Below are positions 17,010 to 24,866 of a stretch of 64,000 nucleotides of DNA, in pieces. The stretch's first letter is position 1. Each line of letters opens with the position of its first letter. The position numbers were made by a program, and so were the translations under genes. Source of the DNA: an uncultured Rhodospirillales bacterium (GTDB lineage Bacteria > Pseudomonadota > Alphaproteobacteria > Kiloniellales > Kiloniellaceae); assembly GCA_913060675.1 (NCBI GenBank), contig CAJXUS010000018.1:1-64000 (forward strand), read 5' to 3'. A model generated the notes under the pieces. It saw only the letters and a program-made list of their open reading frames with translations. It had not been told where the DNA came from and made no database searches.

Positions 17010-18557
17010 ATGAATAAGAAACCAAATATCCTAATCGTTATGGTGGATCAGTTGAACGGCACCTTGTTCCCTGATGGCCCAGCTGATTTTCTACATGCAC
17101 CGAATTTACGTGCCCTCTCTGAGCGTTCTGTTCGTTTCAAGAATAACTATACCGCCAGCCCGCTTTGCGCCCCTGGTCGCGCCTCCTTCATGGCTGGACA
17201 ATTACCGTCCAGAACCCGGGTTTATGACAACGCAGCAGAATATGCTTCTGATATCCCAACCTATGCGCACCATTTGCGTCGCGCAGGTTATTACACCTGC
17301 TTAAGCGGTAAGATGCACTTCGTCGGACCAGACCAACTGCACGGTTTTGAAGACCGTCTGACAACAGATATCTATCCCGCCGACTTTGGCTGGACCCCTG
17401 ATTACCGTAAACCGGGAGAGCGAATTGACTGGTGGTATCACAATCTTGGCTCTGTCACCGAGGCGGGCGTAGCTGAGATTAGTAATCAGATGGAGTACGA
17501 CGACGAAGTCGCTTTCAATGCGCAACAAAAGCTCTATCAATTAGCCCGGGAAATTGATTCGGAAACTGATTCTGAGGCGGGTGAAGGAAAACGTCCATGG
17601 TGCGTGACTGTCAGTTTCACCCACCCACACGACCCCTATGTAACAAGGCGAAAATTTTGGGATCTTTACGAGGACTGTGAGCACCTCGACCCAACGGTTG
17701 GAGCAATATCTTACGATGATCAGGACGCTCATTCACAGCGTATTTATAAAGCCAATGATTACGAAGCCTTTGATATCTCCCCTGAAGATGTCAGGCGGTC
17801 TCGCCGAGCTTATTTTGCCAATATTTCTTATCTTGATGAGAAGGTCGGCGAACTTATGGATGTGCTTGATCGCTGCCGGATGCGCGACGATACCATCGTT
17901 GTCTTCTGTTCAGATCACGGGGATATGCTTGGGGAAAGGGGCCTCTGGTTCAAAATGAACTTCTTTGAAGGGTCATCTCGGGTGCCATTGATGATATCTA
18001 TACCCGATGGGATGACAGGTCTTATCGAAGCACCAGTTTCTAATTTGGATATCGTGCCGACACTAGCTGATCTTGCGGGGGTGGACCTCAGTGAGGTTTT
18101 ACCGTGGACGGATGGCGAAACACTTATGCCCTTAACGCGCGGCGAAGAGCGCAAAAACCCAGTTTATATGGAATATGCAGCTGAAGGATCATACTCTCCG
18201 TTGGTTTCCATTCGTGAGGGCCGATACAAATTCAATCATTGTGAACTGGACCCACCACAATTATTTGATCTGGAGGCCGACCCCAACGAGCTTATTAATC
18301 TAGCCGATAAAGTTGAAAATAAAGATCTTGTTGAAAGCTTTATGGCAAAGGTCCGGTTGCGCTGGGACATGAAATTGTTTGATGCGCAGGTTAGAGAAAG
18401 CCAGGCTCGACGTTGGGTTGTGTACGAGGCTTTGCGCAATGGCGGATATTTCCCGTGGGATTTTCAGCCTCTACAAAAAGCTTCGGAGAGATACATGCGT
18501 AATCATATGGATCTGAATGTGCTCGAAGACAAAGCCCGTTTCCCCCGAGGAGAATAA
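17010..18557 (+). CDS. betC: Choline sulfatase BetC
   Basis: A 515-aa type I sulfatase hydrolysing choline-O-sulfate to choline and sulfate in the cytoplasm. The start NILIVMVDQLNGTLFPDGP and the formylglycine motif C53-A-P-G-R57 (SPLCAPGRASFMAGQLPSR) match choline sulfatases. FCSDHGDMLGERGLW provides further metal and active-site residues. The C-terminal region DAQVRESQARRWVVYEALRN is the choline-sulfatase tail that closes the tetramer active site. No betaine synthesis gene is adjacent; choline would be used elsewhere. The divergent LysR is the likely regulator. Confidence 0.95.
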   Translation: MNKKPNILIVMVDQLNGTLFPDGPADFLHAPNLRALSERSVRFKNNYTASPLCAPGRASFMAGQLPSRTRVYDNAAEYASDIPTYAHHLRRAGYYTCLSGKMHFVGPDQLHGFEDRLTTDIYPADFGWTPDYRKPGERIDWWYHNLGSVTEAGVAEISNQMEYDDEVAFNAQQKLYQLAREIDSETDSEAGEGKRPWCVTVSFTHPHDPYVTRRKFWDLYEDCEHLDPTVGAISYDDQDAHSQRIYKANDYEAFDISPEDVRRSRRAYFANISYLDEKVGELMDVLDRCRMRDDTIVVFCSDHGDMLGERGLWFKMNFFEGSSRVPLMISIPDGMTGLIEAPVSNLDIVPTLADLAGVDLSEVLPWTDGETLMPLTRGEERKNPVYMEYAAEGSYSPLVSIREGRYKFNHCELDPPQLFDLEADPNELINLADKVENKDLVESFMAKVRLRWDMKLFDAQVRESQARRWVVYEALRNGGYFPWDFQPLQKASERYMRNHMDLNVLEDKARFPRGE

Positions 18558-18695
18558 ATTAGCTCGAAGTCCCCTCAATGGCCTTGGCAATCATAAGTAG
18601 TAGAGTTCTTTATCGTTTCTTTAGAACCTACTCGTAAAATAGGATTAACTTATTTCCAATACTGCCAATGATCGCGCAAGGTCAGGGGGGAATTA

Positions 18696-19607
18696 ATGGA
18701 CTTTTCAGAACCAAGGATACTATTGCTCGAGCCGGACGAAACGACCCGGCATGAAATTGAACAAACGCTTACGAGTAAAAATTTTGAAGTCGTCAGTTCT
18801 TTTACGCCGGATGATATCTTGTTTTCGAGTAAAGATAGTAATGGAAAGAATGCCTCGCCTGTTGGATTAATCCTGATATCAGATGTTTTTGATCGGGGCA
18901 TTCTCTCTGAATCATCCCTCGTTCTGGGGTCAGCAAGGACTTTGCCTCAGCAAATCCCGGTTGTTGTCATGACAGAGGCTGCGGACCGGAAGTCTCCTTT
19001 GGAACTCGTCGTAAACAACTGGTTTCACACCCTGAAAAAGCCATGTGATCCTGAAATACTCAGCTCTGTCGTATGTGCCGCAATAAATCAATTCAATCAT
19101 GTACGTGATTTGTTACATGAGATAGAAACCCGTTCTTCTGCGATTGGCCTTATTACCTCTGGTACTTTTGAATTACGGAGTTTGGACGAAGCGCGGAATT
19201 TGACGACAATGCTCACTCTTGCTTGTCCAAAGGCAGAGCAGGTTGTTATTGGCCTTAGCGAATTACTGCAGAATGCTATTGAGCACGGGAATCTCGAAAT
19301 AGGATATGATTTAAAATCAGAACTTCTGGAATCCGGGCGCCTTTTCGACGAAATACAAGAACGTCAAGAGATGGCGACTTATCGTGAGAGAATTGTAAGA
19401 GTGAATTTCTCTCGGACCAAGAAAGAAATCGTATTTACCATTCAAGATGAGGGGCAAGGTTTTAACTGGCGCAAATATCTCACGATAGACGATGAGCGTT
19501 TGACTGCTAGTCACGGTCGAGGAATTGCTCTCGCGAAAATGATGGCTTTTACTGAGTTGAACTATAACGGCTCTGGTAACAAAGTTACGGCGCGGATTAC
19601 TCTTTAA
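18696..19607 (+). CDS. Receiver-HATPase protein (anti-sigma-factor-kinase-like)
   Basis: A 303-aa protein with a receiver-like N-terminus (about 1-125) and a GHKL ATPase C-terminus (about 165-303). The receiver keeps acidic residues E12/D14, candidate phospho-Asp D63 (LILISD), a T in VVMTEA and K-P in KKPCD. The ATPase has the N box ELLQNAIEHGN, DEGQGF and HGRGIALAKMM, as in RsbW/SpoIIAB serine kinases. It has no DHp histidine domain, so it is more likely a protein-serine kinase/anti-sigma factor than a histidine kinase. It converges on the receiver-PP2C and STAS genes, its probable antagonists. Strong ribosome site GGGGGGAATTA. Confidence 0.8.
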   Translation: MDFSEPRILLLEPDETTRHEIEQTLTSKNFEVVSSFTPDDILFSSKDSNGKNASPVGLILISDVFDRGILSESSLVLGSARTLPQQIPVVVMTEAADRKSPLELVVNNWFHTLKKPCDPEILSSVVCAAINQFNHVRDLLHEIETRSSAIGLITSGTFELRSLDEARNLTTMLTLACPKAEQVVIGLSELLQNAIEHGNLEIGYDLKSELLESGRLFDEIQERQEMATYRERIVRVNFSRTKKEIVFTIQDEGQGFNWRKYLTIDDERLTASHGRGIALAKMMAFTELNYNGSGNKVTARITL

Positions 19608-19697
19608 TGATGGGGTAAACACTCTTTATTGAAATAGGTAAATAACCAAGAAGCTGTATCTATTGGTTCATGATTTTTGTGTCTAGGTGGGGCAATA

Positions 19698-20906
19698 TTA
19701 AGCGCCGGTGGTATAATCAAAACAGAGTACAGTTAAATCATCCCGTAACGATTTTCCAGTATTCTCAAAAAATGCGGCAATAACCTGACCCAACAGATCG
19801 GGGTTTGGCTTTTCTCCTGAAAGGCTTTTTGTCAGGGACATCAGCTCTTCACCCTCCAGCATATTCCCGTTGTGCATCTTTGTTTCTATCAGCGCATCAC
19901 TAAAGCAAAAAAGAAAATTGTCTTGGTTAAAGGCAATAGTGTTTATCTCATAACTTGCTGATTTACTGATGCCCAGTGGAACCCCAGTCGTATCGATATA
20001 TTCGTATTTATCCGAATCTGACCAACAGCCATAAATGGGGGGAGGCGCCGCTGCAGCGACATACTGCAATTGATTTGATTCTGGAGAGAATACGCCCAGC
20101 AGCATTGTTGCGTATTGACCTGTTGGCAACATTTCACAAAGGCTGGTGTTTATATTGGAGAGCAAAACGTCAGGGCTTAACCAGGCTTCATTGACATTAA
20201 ATAAAAGAGTGTGAAGGCGAATTGTATTTAACGCCGACACCACGCCATGTCCTGAAAAATCAGCCATGTAAAACCCGACGTGACCATTATCCAGAAGGTG
20301 TGTTCCCCAAAAATCACCTCCGAGTTCTGATGAAGGCTGACAAAACGACGAAATGTTGAGTTTGGTTTGTTCGCGGATTCCTGCCAAAAATTTGGTAGAG
20401 GGTAAGAGGTTCTGTTGTACATCTTTAGCGGTTGAGAGCTCTTCAGCGACCCTGCATCTGTAGTGTTCCTGTTTTTCGCTGAGGACGAGATTTTTCAGGT
20501 GTAACTTGGTTCGTATTACAAGTTCATGGGCATTTACGGGCTTGGTAATTAAATCACTGGCTCCAGCCGTAAAGGCTTTGAGGCGCTCTTCATTATCATT
20601 CATCGCTGTTTGTACAATAATCGGAATTGAGGCGGTATCTTCAATTTTTCGAACAAGTTTACAGACTTCCATGCCATCCATAATTGGCATCATAAGGTCC
20701 AGAATTATGATGTCGGGCGGATTGACAGCCACTTGATACATTGCTTCTTGACCATTTTCAGCCATAACAATTTGACGAAATCCAGCCTTTTTGAGGATAC
20801 TTGCGATCAGGTGGCGTAATATCTTTACATCATCAACAACCAAGATGCGCCGACTGGCGATGTCCTTAAAAGGAACGTCTTGCGAATAAGTGCCTGAAGA
20901 AAACAT
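19698..20906 (-). CDS. Response regulator with PP2C (SpoIIE-type) phosphatase domain
   Basis: A 402-aa RsbU/HsbR-like protein. Residues about 20-140 are a receiver (phospho-Asp D70 in IIILDLMMPIMDG, K-P near ITKPVN). A short coiled linker (AEELSTAKDVQQNLLPS) leads to a PP2C domain with metal sites GGDFWG, ADFSGHG and the late DDLTV. Phosphorylation of the receiver would switch the phosphatase, which dephosphorylates a STAS partner. The neighbouring STAS gene is 59 bases upstream on the same strand. It is the last gene of the chemosensory operon. Confidence 0.92.
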   Translation of the reverse strand: MFSSGTYSQDVPFKDIASRRILVVDDVKILRHLIASILKKAGFRQIVMAENGQEAMYQVAVNPPDIIILDLMMPIMDGMEVCKLVRKIEDTASIPIIVQTAMNDNEERLKAFTAGASDLITKPVNAHELVIRTKLHLKNLVLSEKQEHYRCRVAEELSTAKDVQQNLLPSTKFLAGIREQTKLNISSFCQPSSELGGDFWGTHLLDNGHVGFYMADFSGHGVVSALNTIRLHTLLFNVNEAWLSPDVLLSNINTSLCEMLPTGQYATMLLGVFSPESNQLQYVAAAAPPPIYGCWSDSDKYEYIDTTGVPLGISKSASYEINTIAFNQDNFLFCFSDALIETKMHNGNMLEGEELMSLTKSLSGEKPNPDLLGQVIAAFFENTGKSLRDDLTVLCFDYTTGA

Positions 20907-20965
20907 TATACCTCAAACTTTCTTATGTATTTTACGATCGACCAGAAAGACTGTTTTCCAGCTGT

Positions 20966-21274
20966 TTACTCTTCAACGATGTTGACAATCGTCTCTAGCT
21001 TGGCCAGGTGGAACATCTTTCTGACTTTTTCTCGAGGGTTGCTGATGGAAAGGTTCCAGCCTTCTTCGCTGGCACGCTCGTTCACAACCAAGAACATGCC
21101 AAGGCCCGCAGAATCGACATATTCTACATCAGAGAGGTCGAGTTGAATCATAGAAATACCCGTTTTGACGGCTTCATCAATCATGCTTCTGAACGTTGGA
21201 TGGTCGTTAAACGTAAACTCACCTTTCATAAGGCATTTAAGGAGCGTGGAGCTTGAAGAAAATGAATAATCCAT
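20966..21274 (-). CDS. STAS domain anti-sigma factor antagonist (HsbA/SpoIIAA-like)
   Basis: A 102-aa single STAS domain. The phosphorylation loop VEYVDSAGLGMFLV carries S55 after D54, the canonical DS site phosphorylated by an RsbW-type kinase and dephosphorylated by PP2C. It sits between a CheZ-like gene and the receiver-PP2C gene and is the predicted switch component of the partner-switching module. Confidence 0.9.
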   Translation of the reverse strand: MDYSFSSSSTLLKCLMKGEFTFNDHPTFRSMIDEAVKTGISMIQLDLSDVEYVDSAGLGMFLVVNERASEEGWNLSISNPREKVRKMFHLAKLETIVNIVEE

Positions 21275-21289
21275 AATGTTTCCCTTCGT

Positions 21290-22171
21290 TTAAAAGAGTT
21301 CTATTTCTTGTTCGTTGAAATTGTTTTGCTCGTTACCTTTTTGATCACAGCCATTTTGATCACAGCCACTTTCATCGCTATCGTCTGCGACGAGATCAGA
21401 AGTATTATAAAATGCGTTCATAATGTATCGTTCCCGGGTCTCACCAAGTTCAAACTTACTGACAAGATTGCTTAGCCATTCACGATCCAATTCGTGTCTA
21501 CCATTTCGATTTTTGCCATCTAGATTTAAACAACCTTCTGATTTCTTGATCATCTGGTTACCTGCTTCAGATAGTACCAAAAGAGTATCTGTAACGTGAC
21601 ACAAGCGTTGGCTGGTTCGATCTTGAAATTGGATGCCTATGATGATCTCAGAAAATTTATTGGCGATACTATTCGATTTTTGTGCTGAGTTTATGATGGC
21701 TTTTCTTAAGTGGTTATTTTCCCTCCTAAGGCTGGCCATGGCCTTTTGTATTTTATCTCTCGCCAAAATATTATTTGAAATATCCTCCGAAAATAAATCA
21801 TTTTCGACTTCAACCTCGTCGGTGGCCTCAATGATTGAATTTAACTCTTGTACTTGGTGCTGTGTAAATCTGGCGAGTTCTACAAAATTTTTCGAGAGGG
21901 CCTCTATTGAGGTCTCAACGAGGGTGGACGCAGTCTCAATCTCATTTGTAAGGACTTGGAACGTTCTTTTTTGAGCGTCAGATAATCCCACCCAGAATGA
22001 TAGCAACTCATGCATATTTTCTTTGTGTGTTTTCTCCTGATCGAACGGGGCTTCACAAAGTTGAGTTTCAGCTACCGTTGGCATAATTGTCTCCGTCTGT
22101 TTATGTGCAGCCTCACCTTCTTGAGTTCGGCTCTTTGAGTGCGATCCGGTTAACTCTTTCTTCTTAGACAC
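21290..22171 (-). CDS. CheZ-like putative CheY phosphatase
   Basis: A 293-aa protein predicted to be largely helical. The segment IIIGIQFQDRTSQRLCHV places D184 and Q188 as DxxxQ, the catalytic pattern of CheZ (D143/Q147 in E. coli) on a long helix. A long helical hairpin region precedes it (about 55-175). The tail ends NEQEIELF after an acidic, Asn/Gln-rich linker that includes the repeated GCDQ peptide encoded by a 15-bp tandem duplication. Its start overlaps the end of cheB by eight bases, so translation is coupled. Assignment rests on one motif plus context; a scaffolding role is the alternative. Confidence 0.55.
   Translation of the reverse strand: MSKKKELTGSHSKSRTQEGEAAHKQTETIMPTVAETQLCEAPFDQEKTHKENMHELLSFWVGLSDAQKRTFQVLTNEIETASTLVETSIEALSKNFVELARFTQHQVQELNSIIEATDEVEVENDLFSEDISNNILARDKIQKAMASLRRENNHLRKAIINSAQKSNSIANKFSEIIIGIQFQDRTSQRLCHVTDTLLVLSEAGNQMIKKSEGCLNLDGKNRNGRHELDREWLSNLVSKFELGETRERYIMNAFYNTSDLVADDSDESGCDQNGCDQKGNEQNNFNEQEIELF
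21339..21368. repeat. 15-bp perfect tandem duplication inside the CheZ-like gene
   Basis: TTTTGATCACAGCCA occurs at 21339-21353 and again at 21354-21368. It keeps the reading frame and duplicates five residues in the linker of the CheZ-like protein. Confidence 0.95.
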
Positions 22172-23231
22172 TGATGTATCTGTTCCTTATGCTTCCACAT
22201 AAGTTTAGAATGGTATCAGTCATTTTATTCAAAGGTACTTGAGACTCGACAGCTCCGGCATCGAAGGCTGCTCTTGGCATGCCGTAAACAACGCTTGATG
22301 ATTCGTCCTGGCCAAGAGTTCGCGCCCCAGTTTTCCGCATCTCAAGTAACCCCGAAGCCCCATCTTTACCCATGCCAGTTAAAATGACGCCGATGGCATT
22401 TTCACCAGCAGCTTTGCACGTTGATTTAAAGAGCGTATCAATTGAGGGGCGATGCCCTGAAATTGGAGGCTTCTCTGTAAGCTGGCAGGTATAACCCTCT
22501 CCAGAACGTTTAAGTTCTAAATGCCAGCCTCCCCTTGCGATATACACGTGCCCGGGGAGAACTCTTTCGCCGTGCTGTGCTTCTGATACCGATACAGAGG
22601 ACATCTTATGCAGCCGCTCAGCAAAGGCGTTTGTGAACTTCTCAGGCATGTGCTGAGTGACAAGTACAGCAGGACTGTTGAAGGGTAATTTACTAATAAT
22701 TGAGGTCAGGGCCTCAACGCCCCCTGTAGAAGCACCTATGGCGATGATTTTTTCAGTTGTAGGAGCAATAAAATTTGATCTCAGAGAGTTCGATTTTTTC
22801 TGCACTGAGTGTTTGTCGAATGCTTTTACGTTTGCAAGAGCAGCTGTTTTGACCTTGAGTATGAGCTCATTTGCGCGTTGTTCGATGCTTTTATGCATAT
22901 CAATTGTGGGTTTTGGAAAAAAGTCAACGGCGCCCAGTTCAAGGGCTTTCATAGTTGCCTCAGCTCCACGTTGGGTTAGAGACGCGATCATAATTACCGG
23001 CATTGGCCGCAAGGTCATGATCTTTTCCAGAAAAGTTAAACCATCCATTTTCGGCATTTCGATATCGAGTGTGATGACATCTGGCAGTAAAAGTTTGATC
23101 ATTTTCCGTGCCTGTAGAGGGTCTGTCGCGGAACCGATCACCTGGATTTCAGGATCCTGAGAGAGCAGGGTGGTTAAAAGCTCTCTCATCAAGGCTGAGT
23201 CATCAACTATGAGTACTTTGATAGGTGTCAA
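22164..23231 (-). CDS. cheB: CheB receptor methylesterase/deamidase
   Basis: A 355-aa two-domain CheB: receiver at 1-125 (phospho-Asp D56 in VITLDIEMPKMDG) and methylesterase at about 165-350. The catalytic Ser lies in GASTGGVEAL, the His in TQHMPEKF and the Asp in GMGKDGA. It removes methyl groups from chemoreceptors when phosphorylated by CheA. It sits 13 bases after cheD. It lacks the C-terminal receptor-binding pentapeptide, but the operon MCP carries a pentapeptide-like tail. Confidence 0.97.
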   Translation of the reverse strand: MTPIKVLIVDDSALMRELLTTLLSQDPEIQVIGSATDPLQARKMIKLLLPDVITLDIEMPKMDGLTFLEKIMTLRPMPVIMIASLTQRGAEATMKALELGAVDFFPKPTIDMHKSIEQRANELILKVKTAALANVKAFDKHSVQKKSNSLRSNFIAPTTEKIIAIGASTGGVEALTSIISKLPFNSPAVLVTQHMPEKFTNAFAERLHKMSSVSVSEAQHGERVLPGHVYIARGGWHLELKRSGEGYTCQLTEKPPISGHRPSIDTLFKSTCKAAGENAIGVILTGMGKDGASGLLEMRKTGARTLGQDESSSVVYGMPRAAFDAGAVESQVPLNKMTDTILNLCGSIRNRYISV

Positions 23232-23244
23232 AATAAATTCCTAA

Positions 23245-23910
23245 TCAAAAAAGTTCCACACTGCCCTCAATTTCTTGATGGCTGAGGTTGGAACGGAGTT
23301 TGGTTTCAGTGCCAAGTACTGCGGCATCAAATGCGTGTGGTAACAGTTTCATCTTGACCACACCCGACTTTGGAAAATAAATAATTTTACGGGCCCGCTC
23401 ACCACCAAGATGCTCAGAACTTGTCGCCATATGTTCATTTCTTAGATATCGCTCCACAAACGTGATGTTTTTTTCACCGATAAGATTGGATGAATTGAGC
23501 ACGTGTCCTCCACCAAATAACTTGATTTCCATACGGTTTTTTGCGCCGCCCATGGACAAGACATCGTTGAGGAGAGTTTCCATGGCATGGTTGCCATAAC
23601 GCATTGCAGAACTAATACCACCCCATTTCCCGTCTTCGCTTTCGGGCAGCATGAAATGGTTCATGCCTCCGATACCGAGTGCGGTGTCACGAATGCAGGC
23701 ACTGACGCACGAGCCCAAAGTGGTGATCAGCATCTCGTCTTGTCTCGCGGTTACGTAATGCGTCCCAGGCATGATTTTTACGGCGTAGTGATTGAATTTG
23801 GCATCAAAGAAACGGCTCGGCTCTCCCTCGTGGGGATGCTGGAGATCAGTATCATCGGAATAAAGATGATCTTGAATGTCGTCCATTGAGTTGTGAGTTT
23901 GTCCAGCCAT
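23245..23910 (-). CDS. cheD: CheD receptor glutamine deamidase
   Basis: About 221 aa from ATG 23910. The frame stays open upstream to 24081, but that would overlap cheR by about 150 bases and add 57 residues with no counterpart in CheD. Core motifs: TLGSCVSACIRDTALGIGG then MNHFMLP, giving the catalytic Cys and His, followed by RYGNHAMETLLNDV and KLFGGG. CheD deamidates receptor glutamines. The protein ends in GSVELF, the same ELF ending as the CheZ-like protein nearby. Confidence 0.93.
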   Translation of the reverse strand: MAGQTHNSMDDIQDHLYSDDTDLQHPHEGEPSRFFDAKFNHYAVKIMPGTHYVTARQDEMLITTLGSCVSACIRDTALGIGGMNHFMLPESEDGKWGGISSAMRYGNHAMETLLNDVLSMGGAKNRMEIKLFGGGHVLNSSNLIGEKNITFVERYLRNEHMATSSEHLGGERARKIIYFPKSGVVKMKLLPHAFDAAVLGTETKLRSNLSHQEIEGSVELF

Positions 23911-23932
23911 GAATATCACGTTGCTTTCTCTT

Positions 23933-24820
23933 TTATGGGCGCTGATAAATTGTATGTCCAAGTAATTTGAAGTTCTTTTCTGAAGGGGGGAGGCTCTCGG
24001 AGTGACCGATATAGAGCCAACCGCCAGGTTGAAGTATTTTTGCGCAATTCCGGGTGAGATTTGTTTTGGTTTCTTGATCAAAATAAATCATGACGTTACG
24101 ACAAAAAATGACATCGAAAGGTCCCTTCATGGGCCAATCTTCTAGTAAGTTTAGTTTTTTAAAGGTGATAAGGTTTCTCAGTTTTTCACTCATTTTGAAT
24201 TTTGAAGAGGATAGTTTTTGAGTGTATCGGTTGCGGAATTTTGCGGGAATTTCTTCTAGGGCTGGGTTGCTATATTCGCCAGCCATGCCGGTTTGTAACG
24301 TCTTGGTATTAATATCGGAGGCAAGAATTTTAAGGTCGAAAGGCCCTGTTTTTGCTATTAACTCGCTCATAACAATTGCAATTGAATAAGGTTCCTCACC
24401 CGAAGAACACCCTGCCGACCATATTCGAAGCCGCCGACTTTCTCCACGATCGGTTTGTGATTTCGTGATGTCCAGACAGGCTTTGTAGAGATGTTTGTAA
24501 TGATGTTTTTCACGAAAAAAGTGGGTTAAATTGGTTGTTATTGCATTGATCAGCAAGTCAACTTCTAAAGGACCTTCCTTGCTGTTGAGGAATTGGAGGT
24601 AGTCCCTGAAAGTTTTTATTCCAAGCGCACGAAGGCGCCGAGCCAGGCGGCTGTAGACCATGTTTTTTTTGCTGTCTTTTAAAACAATACCAGTGCGCTC
24701 ATAGATCAGCTTCACAAGTGTTTTGAATTCCTTTTCAGAAAAAGGGAATTCGCGCACTTGAGAAGTGTTCGAAGCCTGTGCTCCATTTAAGGCGAGAGCG
24801 GTCATGGTTTTGTGATCCAT
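23933..24820 (-). CDS. cheR: CheR chemoreceptor methyltransferase
   Basis: A 295-aa SAM-dependent methyltransferase. The N-terminal helical domain (about 25-95) is followed by a SAM-binding domain with IWSAGCSSGEEPYSIAIVM, LASDINTKTL and FDVIFCRNVMIYFD. It methylates receptor glutamates. The gene lies between MCP and cheD. An internal ATG at codon 6 is an alternative start; neither has a strong site. Confidence 0.96.
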   Translation of the reverse strand: MDHKTMTALALNGAQASNTSQVREFPFSEKEFKTLVKLIYERTGIVLKDSKKNMVYSRLARRLRALGIKTFRDYLQFLNSKEGPLEVDLLINAITTNLTHFFREKHHYKHLYKACLDITKSQTDRGESRRLRIWSAGCSSGEEPYSIAIVMSELIAKTGPFDLKILASDINTKTLQTGMAGEYSNPALEEIPAKFRNRYTQKLSSSKFKMSEKLRNLITFKKLNLLEDWPMKGPFDVIFCRNVMIYFDQETKTNLTRNCAKILQPGGWLYIGHSESLPPSEKNFKLLGHTIYQRP

Positions 24821-24866
24821 TTGTATTTAAACAACATGTTTACCCATTGCGATTGAGTTCGGCAGC

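Noticed and set aside
23911-24081. N-terminal extension of CheD by 57 codons
   Set aside because: It overlaps cheR by about 150 bases and has no counterpart in CheD; ATG 23910 avoids the overlap.
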